From the NCBI GenBank assembly GCA_963514095.1, contig OY741266.1:1629501-1693500 (forward strand): a stretch of DNA of 64,000 nucleotides. The letters are read 5' to 3'. The notes beneath the pieces are model-generated. The model made no database searches. It had not been told where the DNA came from and worked only from the letters and a program-made list of their open reading frames with translations. The translations under genes and the position numbers were made by a program. Shown here one piece after another: positions 31,848-44,292 of the stretch; position 1 is the stretch's first letter, and each line of letters opens with the position of its first letter. The stretch is from Eutrigla gurnardus (lineage: Eukaryota; Chordata; Actinopteri; Perciformes; Triglidae).

Positions 31848-34599
31848 TTATGTAATTAAATATATACCTGCCTACAAATAAAAATAAATAAACATTTCTT
31901 TTCTTTATCATCTTTTCTTGATAAAGAAAAAGATACCACGCTGATACAATTGCTATTGGCTGTCTTGCCATGTTGCTTTGAATGTGATTGGTTGATGTGG
32001 CTGTCATCACGAAAACTGTGCGCGCTTTCTTTTTGAAAATACGTCAGTTTGAATGGGTACGCGCTGGCAGTCGTGCACTAGTGGACTACCTGACCACTAA
32101 CGTATTACCTGGATTATTACCTGGACTATTTTACATCTGCTCGCCATGTTTTCATTTGGAGCGAATCTGAGTTGTGGGATTTCAACGGAGAACAAAAAAG
32201 TGGAGTATGGACACAGTTGAAGGGTCAGGCGGATCTGTTTGGTCAGCTATTACTTGGACTTCACTACATAACTGTTCTGCTGTATCAGGTAAGAATACAT
32301 TTCCCTTCCCTTTGTAAAATCATAACCTAACGCAGTGTTTGTGTTCATTCCCTTAATTTACAGTGATGGTCTTGTCAAACTGTTAGCTAACCGTTAACTA
32401 ATGTTATCGTATAGTCGTAGGTGATTAACGTTATTTTAGCACATCTAGGTCATTTCGGTCAGCACCGAAATGTGTTTCTGAAAACATTCAATGCGAGAAA
32501 TAAGCTATGCAGTTGCTGAATCTGTCTTTATTTTAGATCGACAACGGTCAGGTTAAAAGATTTTCGACAGCTTGCGGGAGGCGGCGCCCCGTCTCTCAAA
32601 AACTCGCCGCGACGCGAAGCCATTGCACGGCAAACAAACAAAATAGTTTAGCCCTGTGTCCATTTATTCAACTCAAGCATTAATTCAAGAACAGCAATAA
32701 GGTTTGTGGCATTCAGATAGCACCATACAGCTTCACTTCTACTTGAAACAGAAGCACTGATGTCAACCTGAACACTGAAGTAAACATTCATACTGGGAGC
32801 GGTACAGAAGCTAGGGAGCTACCTCTCCTAGCATGAATGTTTACTCCAGTGTTACTGTTGACTTCAGTGCTGACGTTTCCAGTAGAAGTGAATGTCGCTG
32901 CTTCCTGCTCGCTCCCATTCGCGTCGTCACTTCTTGTCCGCGTATTTTTTGGGAAAAAATACGGATATCCATACCGAACACCACAGCTAACTAGCGACTC
33001 TATGAGCAACTGCGACCATGAACGTCAAGTACTAACAGCGTCCCTCTCATGAGTCTGACTCTATGACCCGCCTCCCCAACCCCTGTAATTGGCCAGCACG
33101 TTTGTTCGTTGATTGGACTGGTTGAATTGTATCGACAAACCGAGATAAGAATAATAGAGGGTTGGCCACTCCGAGGTAAAAACAAAACCCAAATAAAATA
33201 AACAGTTTCCAGCCGGGCAGGCACGGCCATATCTATGGGCAAAAAAAACTGACTCTGGATCAACTAATAATAATAGAAAAATAAATAAAATCCTTTTTAT
33301 AGTAAGGACTTTTCAGTGGATCTTACTTTGTCCTTTTTCCCTTCCCCCTCCCCCAGGTGCACCAAAGATCCATCTGATTACTGGCAATTTGGAGGAGGAT
33401 TCTTCTTGATCTGCTACATTGCACTGTCACCTCTGGTACAGATTAATTTACCTTTTGTGGTATGTTTTGATTTTATTTGATAATACACTGTACATTTAAG
33501 GTTAAATTAAGAGGGCTGAATAGGCTAAATTAAGAATGTAATGCATGTGCACAAATACTACAGATATTATTGGAACTACAGAGCCCCCAGGGACAGGAGA
33601 ACATTGTGGAAAACAATATAAAACTGAAACGCCATCACCTCGTCATGATAGTACAGCTAACAGACAAGATAGACACATGGAGAAATTACATTTTTAGTTT
33701 TTCAATTCTCTGAAGGGGGTCTCTGAAGAACTGTTTGTGAATAATTGGTTGATATTGTAAATTTACAACTCAATACATTAAATAAAAGGGGTTTTAGAAT
33801 CAATATTGGTGTGTATTTTATTTATAATTAAGTTTCGCGACCTACTTTAATTGAAACAGTGAAAACCTTTAGATGTATCGATTTTGAATTTCCTAAGTAT
33901 GTTTTGAGTTGAGGATATTTCACAATAATCTTTGAGCAGCAGAATGAAAATGTTACTTAATCTGAATTATATGTATTATTATAAATATTTTACTTTAATT
34001 TTAGGGTTTTTGTTTGGCAGCCGTAGCTGCCAGTCATTTGACTGTTTTTTAAGGTGTTTTTTAACTGTTATTAAAGGTGTTCGATTGTAATAATTTAGGA
34101 AAAATCTGTAGAATAATGGTATTTTTCTACAGAACCTTTAGCACTGTCACTTTATTAAAGGTGTTTGATTGTAAAAATATTAAGAAATATTTGTAGAATA
34201 ACTGTATTTTTCTGCAGAACTTTTAGCATTGTCACTTTATTAAAGGTGTTTGATCAATAAAAAATAGGAAAAATCTGTAAAATAACAGTATTTTCTGCAG
34301 ATCTTTTAGCAATTTCACTTTATTCAAGGTGTTTGATCATAAAAATTTAAGAAAAATCTGTAAAATAAAAGTATTTTCCTGCAGAACTTATAGCATTTTC
34401 ACTTTATTAAAGGTGTTTGATCATAAACAATTGAAGGGAAAAATCTGTAAAATAACGGTATTTTTCTGCAGAACATTTAATGAAATTTTTTGCACTTTAT
34501 TTGAATTAGGGTATTTTACTTTCATTTTACGGTTTTTGGTTGGCAGCCGTAGCTGCCAGTCATTAACCGTTTTTTTTAAAGTTTTTTTTTCTTACAGTG
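31220..34599. mobile_element. TA-flanked DNA transposon, CACTGTAAAAAAA ends
   Basis: CACTGTAAAAAAAA starts at 31220 and the mirror TTTTCTTACAGTG ends at 34599, each next to TA. The empty site is reconstructed from the palindrome's other arm: the sequences before and after join as in the left arm, with one TA, so a 2-bp TA duplication is well supported. The interior has a (GA)n tract (31806-31842), a possible two-exon small ORF (ATG at about 32208 with a GTAAGA donor after TATCAG; acceptor CCCCCAG at about 33357), and a minisatellite at 34060-34485. No transposase was recognised. Confidence 0.72.
34060..34485 (+). repeat. About 84-bp minisatellite
   Basis: Units share TTTATTAAAGGTGTTTGAT, AAAATCTGTAGAATAA and TATTTTTCTGCAGAAC. 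Starts are near 34066, 34150, 34236, 34319 and 34400. It is bounded on both sides by copies of TTGGCAGCCGTAGCTGCCAG (34015 and 34540), a perfect palindrome-containing motif. Confidence 0.8.
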
Positions 34600-35088
34600 T
34601 AGATAACCCAACTAATAGACATTGGGGTTTGGTGCAATGTGACCTGGGTGGCTGGCAAAGGTAGTAACCTTGGCATGCCAACCCCCAGCTGACTGCCAGA
34701 GTTCGGAGGGACAAGAAGGTTGCCTCTATGCTACTTTAAGTCATTTACAACAGCAGCTTGGAGTACCAGGTCTTCTTGGAGTCTCTTCCATCCTGGAAAG
34801 GATGCTGACTGGAGATTCTATAGTTCTGCTGGGGGACCTCAACGCTCACATAGGAAACAATGGAGAACCCAAGTGGGGCATTGTTGCTGGATTTATATGC
34901 TCGTCATGGATTGGCCATAACAAACACCATGGCATAGGGTGGTTCATAAGTGTACCTGATACTAGAACACTCGGCCAGGGGTCTGCACACACAGCAGACG
35001 GTACTGGTTGGCCAGAAGGGCTGCATCAAAGCCGGGTGTGGGAGGACTTTGGGGACTACTTAAACAACACAGAAAGGAGAGGTAAAGC

Positions 35089-35277
35089 GGCGTTCACACC
35101 GAACGCGATAGACGCGAATTGAGCGGCGACTCTACATTGAAAACCAATGTAAATGGCGCGATGACACGCGATTCAGGCGGAGGCGGCGCGAATGGAGCGT
35201 CTGGCGCGATGAGACGCGGCGCGAATGGCGCGAATGGCGCGTAAGGCTTGTCTCAGCAGGGGAGCGGAACTGTGGAC
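35089..35277. mobile_element. Harbinger-type terminus fragment
   Basis: GCGTTCACACCGAACGCGAT followed by GGCGCGATGA, GGCGCGAATGGAGCG repeats. This is the same type of terminus as 25290-25480. Only one end is seen. Confidence 0.5.
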
Positions 35278-36097
35278 CTAGGGTGCAGTCGAATAGTCTA
35301 TTTTGCTTAGGAAGGTTCCTAACTGAAGAAGTGACCCGGAAGTAAACAAGTGGCCGCCATGATAAGAGCCGTTCGGATTCTCAAAATGCATAGGAAAGGA
35401 GCTCCAATGCTTCCTTTCAGAGCTCCTTTAGCATAGGATGCAACGGACCTTCCTATGCGAAAGGAAAGGAGATTACGCCGACCCACAATTCTTTGCGAGA
35501 GCAACATTTAAAGTGCCGCACACGTCGGCCGTTAATGAAAACAAACGATATTTGCATTTACATATTTAACAATGACTTTCATGCAGACATATAGTAATTG
35601 GAATAGTGATGATAAATGTGTGGAGAGATAATAATTGAATGTTTTTTTAAAATTTATTTAAATCATGTTACAAATGTTTGACAAAAACGAAACTAAAACC
35701 ACAAATGAAAAGTAAATAAAACAACGGTCAAACAGGAAGGAGGAGCTGCTGGACGTGAAGCCGGTCAGTGAACCAGATGTTTATAAAACCAACATGTGGA
35801 GAAGTGGACGACGCGTTTTTTGTAGTCCATTATTGTAGTTTCTCCAGTGCAGACGCACGTCAATCGCCGGTGCCGATCATCAGCTGTCAATCATCAGCGG
35901 CCGCGGTATAATGACGTAGCTTAGTGAAAGTCCGGTCGGATTCTCTGAGCACCGCGGTCGACTATTCCTAAGTCCTTTTGAGTTCTCCTATCGCCTTTCC
36001 TTAACCCCGTGACGTTTTCCCCAGAGGTCAAGGAATAGGAGATAGGAATAGGAGTTAGGACCTTATTTTTTGACAATTCGACTGCACCCCTAGACTG
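35278..36097. mobile_element. TIR element with TAGGGTGCAGTCGAAT ends
   Basis: CTAGGGTGCAGTCGAATAGT opens and ATTCGACTGCACCCCTAG closes the 0.8-kb unit. The ends pair over about 17 bases with one base difference, and further in, GGAAGGTTCCTAAC pairs loosely with GTTAGGACC. The interior is AT-rich with GGAAAGGAG repeats and no transposase. No certain target duplication was found, so the superfamily stays open. Confidence 0.65.
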
Positions 36098-36696
36098 GGG
36101 ATATTGCAGAGCGGTAAAATGAGCACACTGAGGATATCCTGACCCTGAACTGAACATCAGCAGTGATGTAGGCTTTGTACCGGACCGAAGGCAGAGCTCT
36201 CAATTTACTCATCCATCGACGTCCGATCCTTCACCTATGATCATGAGCTTTGGGTACTGACTGAAAGAATGAGATCATGTTTACATACTGGGCTCAGTCA
36301 GAGGGAGTAGAACTGTTACTCCTTCGAGTTTAAAGGTCCCATATGATGAAAAATGGGTTTTCTCTGGTCTCTACACCTATAAACTGGTCCTCCCTGAGCC
36401 TGCCAACTCCCAGAATGAGGAAAACAAGCAACTCCTGCATGGTCTCTGCAGCCCCCCCACTGGTAAAATGGTGCTCCTACAGGCTGTTCAGATTCAGCTC
36501 CCGTCGTTACAGAACGAAGGGAGTCATTTGCATAGGCCGAACTCCTCTGATGAAAGGAGATATCCGAGAGGGGGCGTTCATCACCGAGGTGAAGTTCAGT
36601 GTGTCCTGATAGGTCGAACTCCTCTGATGATAGGAGATATCCGAGAGGGGGCGTTCATCACCGAGGTGAAGTTCGCTGAGACAGCGGTGTTTCACA

Positions 36697-37050
36697 ATGT
36701 CGTTGCTCAGAGCTAGACACACAGATTGCTCTGTTGTTGGTTGTACAAATCAACATAAGTGCTGATATTCTGTCCCAGCTACAGAAGAACAGAAGAGACA
36801 GTGGTTGTGTTTTATTTTTAAAGACAATGTGCCGGCTACGGTTCGTGTTAGCTTGTATGTGTGTGCTAACCACTTCACATCGGACTGCTTCAGTAGTGAG
36901 GGTCAGTACAAAGCTGGCTTTGCCTCGATACTGACCATCGTAAAAGGATCTGTCCCAACCATACGGGACCCAGCAACTTCACCTGAGCCACATCGAGGAG
37001 CCATAGCGATACATCCACGTAAACATTGGCGCATGCTACCGCTAGCGTAA
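36697..37050 (+). pseudogene. THAP zinc-finger ORF with one stop
   Basis: From ATG at 36697 the frame encodes DCSVVGCTNQHKC, an in-frame TGA, then SVPATEEQKRQWLCFIF, CANHFTSDCF and VKGSVPTIRDPA, ending at 37050. The C-x4-C ... W ... C-x2-H-F order matches a THAP (C2CH) DNA-binding finger, with the proline motif just before the conserved Trp. One nonsense codon interrupts it. This would be the N-terminal DNA-binding domain of a Kolobok transposase. Confidence 0.7.
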
Positions 37051-37204
37051 GTGGCATCCTCTCTGTCTCTCTCCAAGTAGGCGATGATAGACGGAGCTCA
37101 TTAGCATTTAAAGGTGTAGGCACAGAAACAGTCTGTTCTCAGCAGAGCTCATTTGAGCAACTTTTAGACAGCTGAAATTCAGGACCATGGATGGGTTTGG
37201 GGCA

Positions 37205-37446
37205 ATGAATATAAATGGTAAACGGCCTCATTTATATAGCGCTTTTGTCCAAAGTGCTTTACAGGAATGACTGACATTCACCCATTCATTCGCACACCGA
37301 CGGCAGACTCAACCATGCAGGGCAACAGCCAGCTCGTCAGGAGCAATTAGGGTGAGGTGTCTTGCTCAGGGACACCAGCCGGGAATCGAACTATCAATCT
37401 TGCGGTTACTAGCCAACCTGCTCTACCTCCTGAGCTAAACCCCCCT
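37205..37446 (-). mobile_element. tRNA-derived SINE
   Basis: Read on the minus strand it starts near 37446 with TTTAGCTCAGGAGGTAGAGC (A box) and has GATAGTTCGATTCCCGGC (B box) about 35 bases on, then a body ending in TTATATAGCGCTTTTG mirror sequence. The acceptor stem does not pair, so it is a SINE head and not a tRNA gene. Confidence 0.7.
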
Positions 37447-37800
37447 TCAGATCGAATATCGAATCCAGTGTTGTTGGACCTCTCACAGCTGTGTGGAATT
37501 GATGAAAAACAGTATAATAGGGGACCTTTAAAGGGGCCAGCTGAGGTGGTTTGGGTTTCTGATCCTCTACGCCTCATGTTTTCCAGGCATATTGAACTGG
37601 TAAGAGGCTCTGAGGGGGATGCAGAACACACTGGAGAGACTATATATATTGTCTGACCTGGGAACGCCTCAGGGTTCCCCAGGAAGAGCTCAGAAGTTTT
37701 TCTAGTGAAAGAGACATCTGGAATACCTTCCCAGACCTTCTGCTCCTGCAACCCAGCCCTGAATAAGTGGAGGATAATGGATGGCTGGATGGATATTTTG

Positions 37801-38811
37801 TTACAGGCAGACATGAGCGAAGCTCAGTACGTCAAATGACTTCCAGCAACAAACCCAATCAATATGAGTTTTCAAGTATACCGAGGGTGTCAGAAATGCA
37901 ATCCAAGGTTCCACCCCAATTACAACATCAAATAAAAAGTGATTACTACGTTGAAAGTGGGTGCAAAGAACTTTTGTGCATCCAAAGGTCCTCAATTAAA
38001 AATAAAATGAATGCAAAAAACATTGCTGACTTCCTGCTGGACAAAAAAAAATCTAGTTTTTTAATAGGGAGCCCGCTAAAGATGCACAATATATATTCTC
38101 ACAATGGATGGATGGATGGATGGATGGGATGATTGAGCCTCTGGCACTTTTTTCTGGGGCCCTAAATAAGTTACATAATAGGAAGGTTTTGTCTAACACT
38201 CACTAATCTGATAAATATAATAATTCTATCGAAGTCGATTAACAATTTGTCTACTGAGTAAATAAAACCATATGACCAGTACTCTCAAATGTATGCACTC
38301 AAATCTGCCCACTTTGATTGCTTTCATCAATATCAGCACTCCTGCCCGGGTGCCTGTAAAGTGTGCTCCGCTGTACAAACAAACTCCATAGCAACAGAGT
38401 GAGCGTCTCCTTGAGGCGGAGTGTGTTTGAGTGGCAGAAGGGAAAGATGGGCAAAAATAATAGGCCGTCAGCCTTAACCTGAAGGGAGTTGCTCAACTGC
38501 TGCAGCTGCTGCTCCATGGTGCGCTCGCCATTAGCGATGATGTATGATGCATGCAGAGAGCGGGCCAAGATGTGGTGCATTATGCATGGGATCAGTTTTG
38601 GTTTGCTGGGGGTCAGTTAAGAGAAAAAGGGCTGAGGGAAAGTGTGAAATAAACCTGAACTTGACAGCTCAGGCAATAATGAGTCGTAACAGTCATGCTG
38701 GTGATGAAGCACGATGTGGGGAAACAAAGGTGCACTGGGTGTGCATGTGAGAGAGACAGAAAGCGATGTGGTCGGCCTGGTAATTAGCGCCATCGTGAGT
38801 CAGGTCACTGG
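37801..38811. other. No recognisable gene
   Basis: After the LINE tail I see short open frames only, plus a GGATGGATGGATGG run at 38104-38127 that may be the tail of another LINE copy. Nothing else could be supported. Confidence 0.45.
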
Positions 38812-39673
38812 TAACCCTTTTCCACCAACGCAAACCTAGTTCAAGAACCGGGCCGGTGCCCGTGCTGGTGGTTCAACTTGCGAACCTTCTGAGAACCTGT
38901 TTGCATTTCCACCGGCTAGAGAGCCCAGAGAGCCATGTCATTACGTCACTGTATACGTCTGAGGTTTCCCCGCAGCGCTCATTTCAAGCATAGCAGACAT
39001 GTCTCTTCAGAAAAAGTGTTTATTTTGGCAAATAATACAATAACAATAAAATACACAAAATACTAAAATCACAACATTTTTTAAAGTGTAGAACTGTGTG
39101 TGATCAATAGATCAGAGTGTTTGATGTTTAGTCATCTGCAGGTTGGACCATTCAATATCGCCGATGTCCGACAGCTCTACATACACAAACCAGAGAACAG
39201 CGGTTTAATCACAAACGTGTCCACGACGCTGTAAACACAGATGTTATTTTACGTTGGTAGTTGGTAACGTTTAGTGAGCCAACGGCAGTCAGAAAGCTTA
39301 CATTACCCGAGGAAGCATAGCCACTAGTTACTGCTGTTACAAACGTAATCACTAGCTTGGTAAACTAAACAGAAATGTGTCGTTGGTTTGCAACGAGGTG
39401 AAACATTTTAAAAGTGAAACTTACCGGGAACAGTAACGTTATTAAAACTCTGCAGCGGCGTATTTTCCCCCCGTCGCCTCGAGCGTTAACCCCCCCCGAG
39501 CCCCTGACGTAGGTTTGCGAACGGTTCTAGCCCAGCAAAGAGTTGGGGCCGCTCTGGAACCAGTTTTCCTGGCCGAGAGCCGGTTCTTTGTCTGTGGAAA
39601 CAGGAAGAACTGGTTCGCAATTGGGCACCGGCTCCGAACCGGCCCTCAAAATGCCTCGGTGGAAAAGGGGCAT
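38812..39673. mobile_element. TIR element with CCCTTTTCCACC ends
   Basis: TAACCCTTTTCCACCAACGC opens and GCCTCGGTGGAAAAGGGGCA closes the 0.86-kb unit. Subterminal GAACCGG/CCGGTTC motifs repeat on both sides (for example AAGAACCGGGCC and CCGAACCGGCCC). This pattern is typical of a non-autonomous hAT family in fish. No clear 8-bp duplication was found. The interior has no coding signal. Confidence 0.6.
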
Positions 39674-39764
39674 GGGATGAACCCATAACAGCTCCTGATG
39701 GTGGTGGTGCTCTGGCCCCAACTACCCCTGCTGGCTGTAGTCCCGCACACACACACACACACGT

Positions 39765-41217
39765 TTTGTTGCCTCAAAACCTGGAATTCAAATGGATTGT
39801 TTGAGGATTTGCATCATTACATTTACAGAACATGCCTCCAAATTTGAAGATGTGATTTTTTATTTTTTATTGTGAAGCAAACAACGAATAGGGCAAAATA
39901 ACAGAACACTTCAGTGTGCATAACTATTTACCCCCTAAAGTCAGCCACCTTTTTCGGCAATTACAGCTGCAAGTCGCTTTGGATAAGTCTATGAGCTTGC
40001 CACATCTTGCCACTGGCATTTTTGCCCATTCCTCAAGCCAAAACTGCTCCAGCTCCTTCAAGTTGGATGGTTTTCACTGGTGAACTGCAATCTTGAAGTC
40101 TGATCACAGATTCTCAATTGGATTGAGGTCTGGGCTTTGACTAGGCCATTCCAACACCATTAAATGTTTCCCCTTAAACCTGCTTTGCCTGCTTGCTTTA
40201 GCAGTATGCTTAGGGTCATTGTCCTGCTGGAAGGTGAACCTCCGCCCCAGTCTCAGATCACAGGCAGACTGAAACGGGTTTTGCTCAAGATCCCTGTATT
40301 TACAATAGCACCAGCCATCTTTCCCTCGACTCGGACCAGTTTCCCAGTCTGCTGCTGAAAAACATGCCTACAGCAAGATGCTGGCACCACGATGTTTCTC
40401 TGTGGGGATGGTGTTCCTGGGTTGATGAGATGTGTTGGGTTTGCATCAGACAGAGTTTCCCTTGGTGGCCGAAAAGTTAAATTTTAGTCTCATCTGACAA
40501 GAGCTCCTTCCTCCATACATTTGGGGAGTCTCCCACAAGCCTTTTTTTTAAAGATTATTTTTTCAGCCAGAGCACTGTTCAAGCCTTTTATTATTATTTT
40601 TTGATAGAGACAGTGTGGAAACAGGGAGAGAGAGGGAGAAGATATGCGGGAAACTGATCGCCGTGCCGGGAGTCGAACCTGGGATCACCGCGTCGAGGAC
40701 ATTGCCTCTGTACATGGGGCAGCTGGCCTAACCACTGCGCCACTGGCCTCCCCTCACAAGCCTTTTGACAAACTCAAAACGTGCCTTCCTATTTTTATTA
40801 CTAAATAATGGCTTTTTTCAGGCCGCTCTTCCATAAAGCCCAGCTCTATGGAGCTTACGGCTTATTGTGGTCCTATGGGAAAATACTCAAGGCTCTACTG
40901 TGGAACTCTGCAGCTCCAGGGTTACCTTTGATCTCTGTGCTACCTCTCTGATCAATGCCCTCCTTGCCTGGTCCGTGAGTTTTGGTGGGCGGCCCTCTCT
41001 TGGCAGGTTTGTTGTGGTACAATGTTCCTTCCATTGGATGATGATGGATTTGATGGCGCTCCGATTTGGATATTTTTTTATAACCCAACCCTGACTTGTA
41101 CTCTCAACGCCTTAATTTAACCAATTATGTGACTTCTGAAGGTAATTGGTTGCACCAAAACTTTTTAGGGGCTTCATAGCAAAGGGGGTGAATACATATG
41201 CACAATATTGTGTTTTT

Positions 41218-41260
<43 letters not shown>

Positions 41261-41317
41261 CACACACACAAAATAGGTAAAAAGCCAAGGGGGGGTGAAT
41301 ACTTTTGCAAGGCACTG
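39765..41317 (-). pseudogene. Decayed Tc1-like element
   Basis: The right end reads GAATACTTTTGCAAGGCACTG followed by TA. The minus strand carries the transposase in pieces: the complement of TTGGATTGAGGTCTGGGCTT is the conserved SPDLNPIE region, and that of GGTCATTGTCCTGCTGGAAG lies just upstream. Many indels break the frame. The left end has been replaced by an (AC)n tract at 39749. A SINE interrupts it at 40546-40754. This is a well-known family in fishes, clearly different from the Tc1 at 3272. Confidence 0.8.
40546..40754 (-). mobile_element. tRNA-derived SINE with 12-bp target duplication
   Basis: On the minus strand the head reads GGCCAGTGGCGCAGTGGTTA (A box) and CAGGTTCGACTCCCGGC (B box), then CTCTCTCCCTGTTTCC and an A-rich tail. 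CACAAGCCTTTT flanks it at 40534-40545 and 40755-40766, a clean target duplication. It lies inside the decayed Tc1 element. Confidence 0.88.
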
Positions 41318-43640
41318 TATAAAGCTGGTGAGTTTTCCATTGTTTCCCTTTCTGCAATCCTCCTGCTCTCCCCGTTCCTCTTCAGTGTGCACAATCAGTG
41401 GCAGTCAATGTATCAATCAGCAATCAGCCGGGCAGCGTCAGCAGGGACACGTTCTGCCTCAGACTGCCGTCGGGAGCTGCCAGCCCGCCTGCTCGCCCAC
41501 CTACCTGCACCATCCCATGCTGCTCTAATTTACCAGGCAATTTGAAAGAGCTGCTGAGAGGAGATGGCTTCAGTGTGGCTCATTTACCTTGTGCTGGAGC
41601 TGTGCAGCACCTTTGCTTTCCCTTTGTGCTCCACTGTCAGCCTCATGGAAGGTCAGGAAATAATTACAAAATGCAATACAGGGAAATTCATTTTTTCATG
41701 TCGCTCAGCACAAAAACAATAATCATGGAAAGTCAGTTAGGATCCTTTGTCGTGATGAACACAAAATTAAAACTCTCACGTGAGCTGGTGACATTTAAAG
41801 GTTAAAGACTATTAAATATTGAGAACTTATGTTGCTGGATGGGTCCAACAACAGGACTTTGGACCGCTTGTCCAAAAGGATTTGTGACAGTTTTACGAAA
41901 CCTAACTTTAGTTTTTTTGGCGTGATGTCGTCCCGACCGACAGGCAAGAATGATACTTTCATTTCAAATACATTCGTTTGAAAGTTGTGCTGAAAGACAA
42001 AACAAAGTGGAGAATTTGTGTCCATGTACACAAATCAATAAAATCAGATTACAATTCTGTGACAGCCGTGAGTAACACAAAAAAAGCTGTAGTAAGTGAA
42101 AAATAGAGCCGGATTTAAAAAATACAGGATACAAAAAAACATTTTGTTTGTTGGTAAAAAAAAAAAAGATATTATCTATGACAGTAAAAATATTTGTTCA
42201 TTAAGAAAATTTAAAGTAATTCCAGTTTTAATATCCATTATATGAGTTTTAAGCATATTTTGATGATTATCATGATAATATCTAATTTTGGCAAGATAAA
42301 CTTACATATCGTTCCATGTCTAACTCACTTTCATTCATGTGTGTCATGCGAGTCGTAAGAGAGTTGTTGATGATTTCTCATCATGTCATCACATAAAGAA
42401 ACACACCGTGCAGGGTTTCTGCTAGGTACATCCGCTGCAAAACGACTGAGGTCGCGATTCCACGACTCTGCAAGGGCTTTTAATCTGACACGACAAGAAA
42501 CTTTGGGCGACTCACACCCGAGGAGAGGCAGAGAGAGAGAGAGAGCAAGAGAAAGGTCGAATTAACAAGTTAGATGATCGATGTTACAGTTTAAAACCAT
42601 TCACCGTTATTCACCATTGATCATGGCCAACTAATTCTAGCTTGAACTTGAAATAAGGGTCCAGAGAACCTAACTTCAACAATAGTGAACTCAGTGGGCC
42701 TTAGTCTAAAGTCTAACTGAAGCTAATGTAACAACTGGGCAAAATCACTTACTATGTTCACATGTAAAATCGGTTTGTGAGTTCACACCTAACTTCTTTT
42801 TAGCTTTAGTCCATGCTCGAAACACTTGCTTGTTGCACTTTACCCATCATTTAATGCTATTAGAGTCCTGTTACTACGCTAGAGGAAACGCTGCCGTGCA
42901 TGTGGGTTTATTTATAGAGACGGAAATAAAGGAGAGAAACGGCAGGACTGTTACGCCTGGAACTCTCCCTCACACATCTACTGTACAAATCCCAGCAGAT
43001 AACCACTCTCATCGTCTTTACCCAAGGCTCTCTCACTCCCTCCATCTTTCACAGCTATTTATATCCATCACAGAGATGGGGGTGAAGCACTGGAGTAATG
43101 CTTCAGAGTCTTTGGGGATTTCCTGCAATCTCTGCTGTTTAAATATAAAACCATAGAGCCAGGAAGCCCCAGTGTACGCTTCCGCCTTGCTGATCTCCAT
43201 GAGAACAAGAAGACTAAAACCACTGACTGCTGCATTTTTCAAGTCAACCTCCAAAATAATCACACGTAATATCTGGTTGCTTGTTTCCTATCCCTGTGAA
43301 GGAGAGCAGATCACGACGAAGGTTCACTCATTTGCTGCAATGAAGCAAAACACGTGAAGAAGAAGGATAGCATCAGTGTGTTTCAGCTGTCTTGAGGCCC
43401 CACTGAGAAGCAGCTACATGGATGTTAATGGTTTCATCACGTCTTGATGAGTGAATTATTCAGATTCAGATCTAAAGTGGCTTATTCTGCCAGCTCAAGC
43501 TGCTAATGCTTGCTCTGAATGTTTCATTACTGTTAATCATAGAGGTAATTTCAAACTGACAGACACCTCATTGTGAACATAGTGGAAGCATGGCTGGATT
43601 ACTGAACCAGGCAAAGGCCCAGGGGCCCAAAATGTCAGGG
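41318..43640. other. No recognisable gene
   Basis: The only repeats seen are a poly-A run at 42157 and a (GA)n tract at 42531-42545. Open frames on both strands are short and without domain features. Unique AT-rich DNA seems the best description. Confidence 0.45.
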
Positions 43641-43880
43641 GCCCCCAGGACTCCACCTAAATGTCACTCAAAGAGGCACGTACCAACCAGGAAGAGACTC
43701 AGAATGACACACTAAACCATGACAAAGAGACTCACAACGACTGTGAAAAAGGGCCCTTTAACCACAAAGAAACACTAAAGGACTACAAAGAGACACAAAA
43801 TGACTACAAACAGACACACTACGACTGCAGAGACACAGAAAATGCCTACAGAGAGACAAACATGTTTACACACAAAACAG
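43641..43880 (+). repeat. Degenerate short tandem repeat, GACTACAAAGAGACACA-like
   Basis: Variants of GACTACAAAGAGACACA recur about ten times. The open frame through them (KETHNDCEKG, KETLKDYKETQNDYK) is a by-product of the repeat period and not a gene. The preceding CAGGGGCCCAAAATGTCAGG is a common fish dispersed sequence. Confidence 0.6.
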
Positions 43881-43980
43881 AATTATGACGCAAAATGTTG
43901 AATGGCCGGTGATGATGGGAGCTCTGAGCCAGTGGATGTTACGTAACACAGGACAAGGCTCCATATGCTCTGGAGAGGGC

Positions 43981-43981
<1 letters not shown>

Positions 43982-44058
<77 letters not shown>

Positions 44059-44218
44059 CGTGCATGCATATAAAATTCTTCCTTACTCCCTCCTCACTGA
44101 TGATATAATACTTTCAGGCCGTTGTTATGGAAACGAATAGGCACCGCTAGCTGGATTTGGCATTGGGGGGGTAAGACGATGAGGGGATGGGGTTGTCTGA
44201 CTGCATTTGGAGATTTGG

Positions 44219-44255
<37 letters not shown>
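43982..44255. repeat. Two (TG)n microsatellites
   Basis: 43982-44057 is TG repeats with one TTA interruption, and 44219-44255 is a second (TG)n run. The DNA between, 44058-44218, has no recognised feature. Confidence 0.9.
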
Positions 44256-44257
<2 letters not shown>

Positions 44258-44292
44258 GCCATTGCTGTTTTGCTGTACTGATGACTAAGCAT

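Larger units (their letters stand above)
36334..37527 (+). mobile_element. Kolobok-type element with TTAA target site
   Basis: AGGTCCCATATGATGAAAAA opens and GGGGACCT closes the element, each next to TTAA (36330-36333 and 37528-37531). It contains a THAP-type finger ORF at 36697-37050. TTAA duplication plus a THAP domain is the known signature of Kolobok elements. It lies in a LINE, and itself holds a SINE (37205-37446). A 76-bp direct duplication at about 36536-36611 and 36612-36675 (CGAACTCCTCTGATGA, GAGGGGGCGTTCATCACC) precedes the ORF. The rest of the transposase is gone. Confidence 0.75.
34607..37800 (+). pseudogene. LINE copy broken into three pieces
   Basis: Piece 1 (34607-35085) encodes the end of an APE-type endonuclease (DSIVLLGDLNAHIGNNGE) and then GLHQSRVWEDFGDYL, a segment that precedes the RT in a common fish LINE. 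Piece 2 (36098-36330) corresponds to the region after the RT (TCACCTATGATCATGAGCTT, GGGTACTGACTGAAAG). Piece 3 (37534-37800) is the 3' end (GCTGAGGTGGTTTGGGTTTC, CCTGGGAACGCCTCAGGGTT) with a GGATGGATGG-type tail. The order and strand agree, so this is one copy cut by the elements at 35089, 35278 and 36334. The RT core itself is missing. Confidence 0.65.

Noticed and set aside
43661..43888. Small repetitive protein (KETHNDY-type)
   Set aside because: It follows a degenerate short tandem repeat, in a region of common fish repeat DNA.
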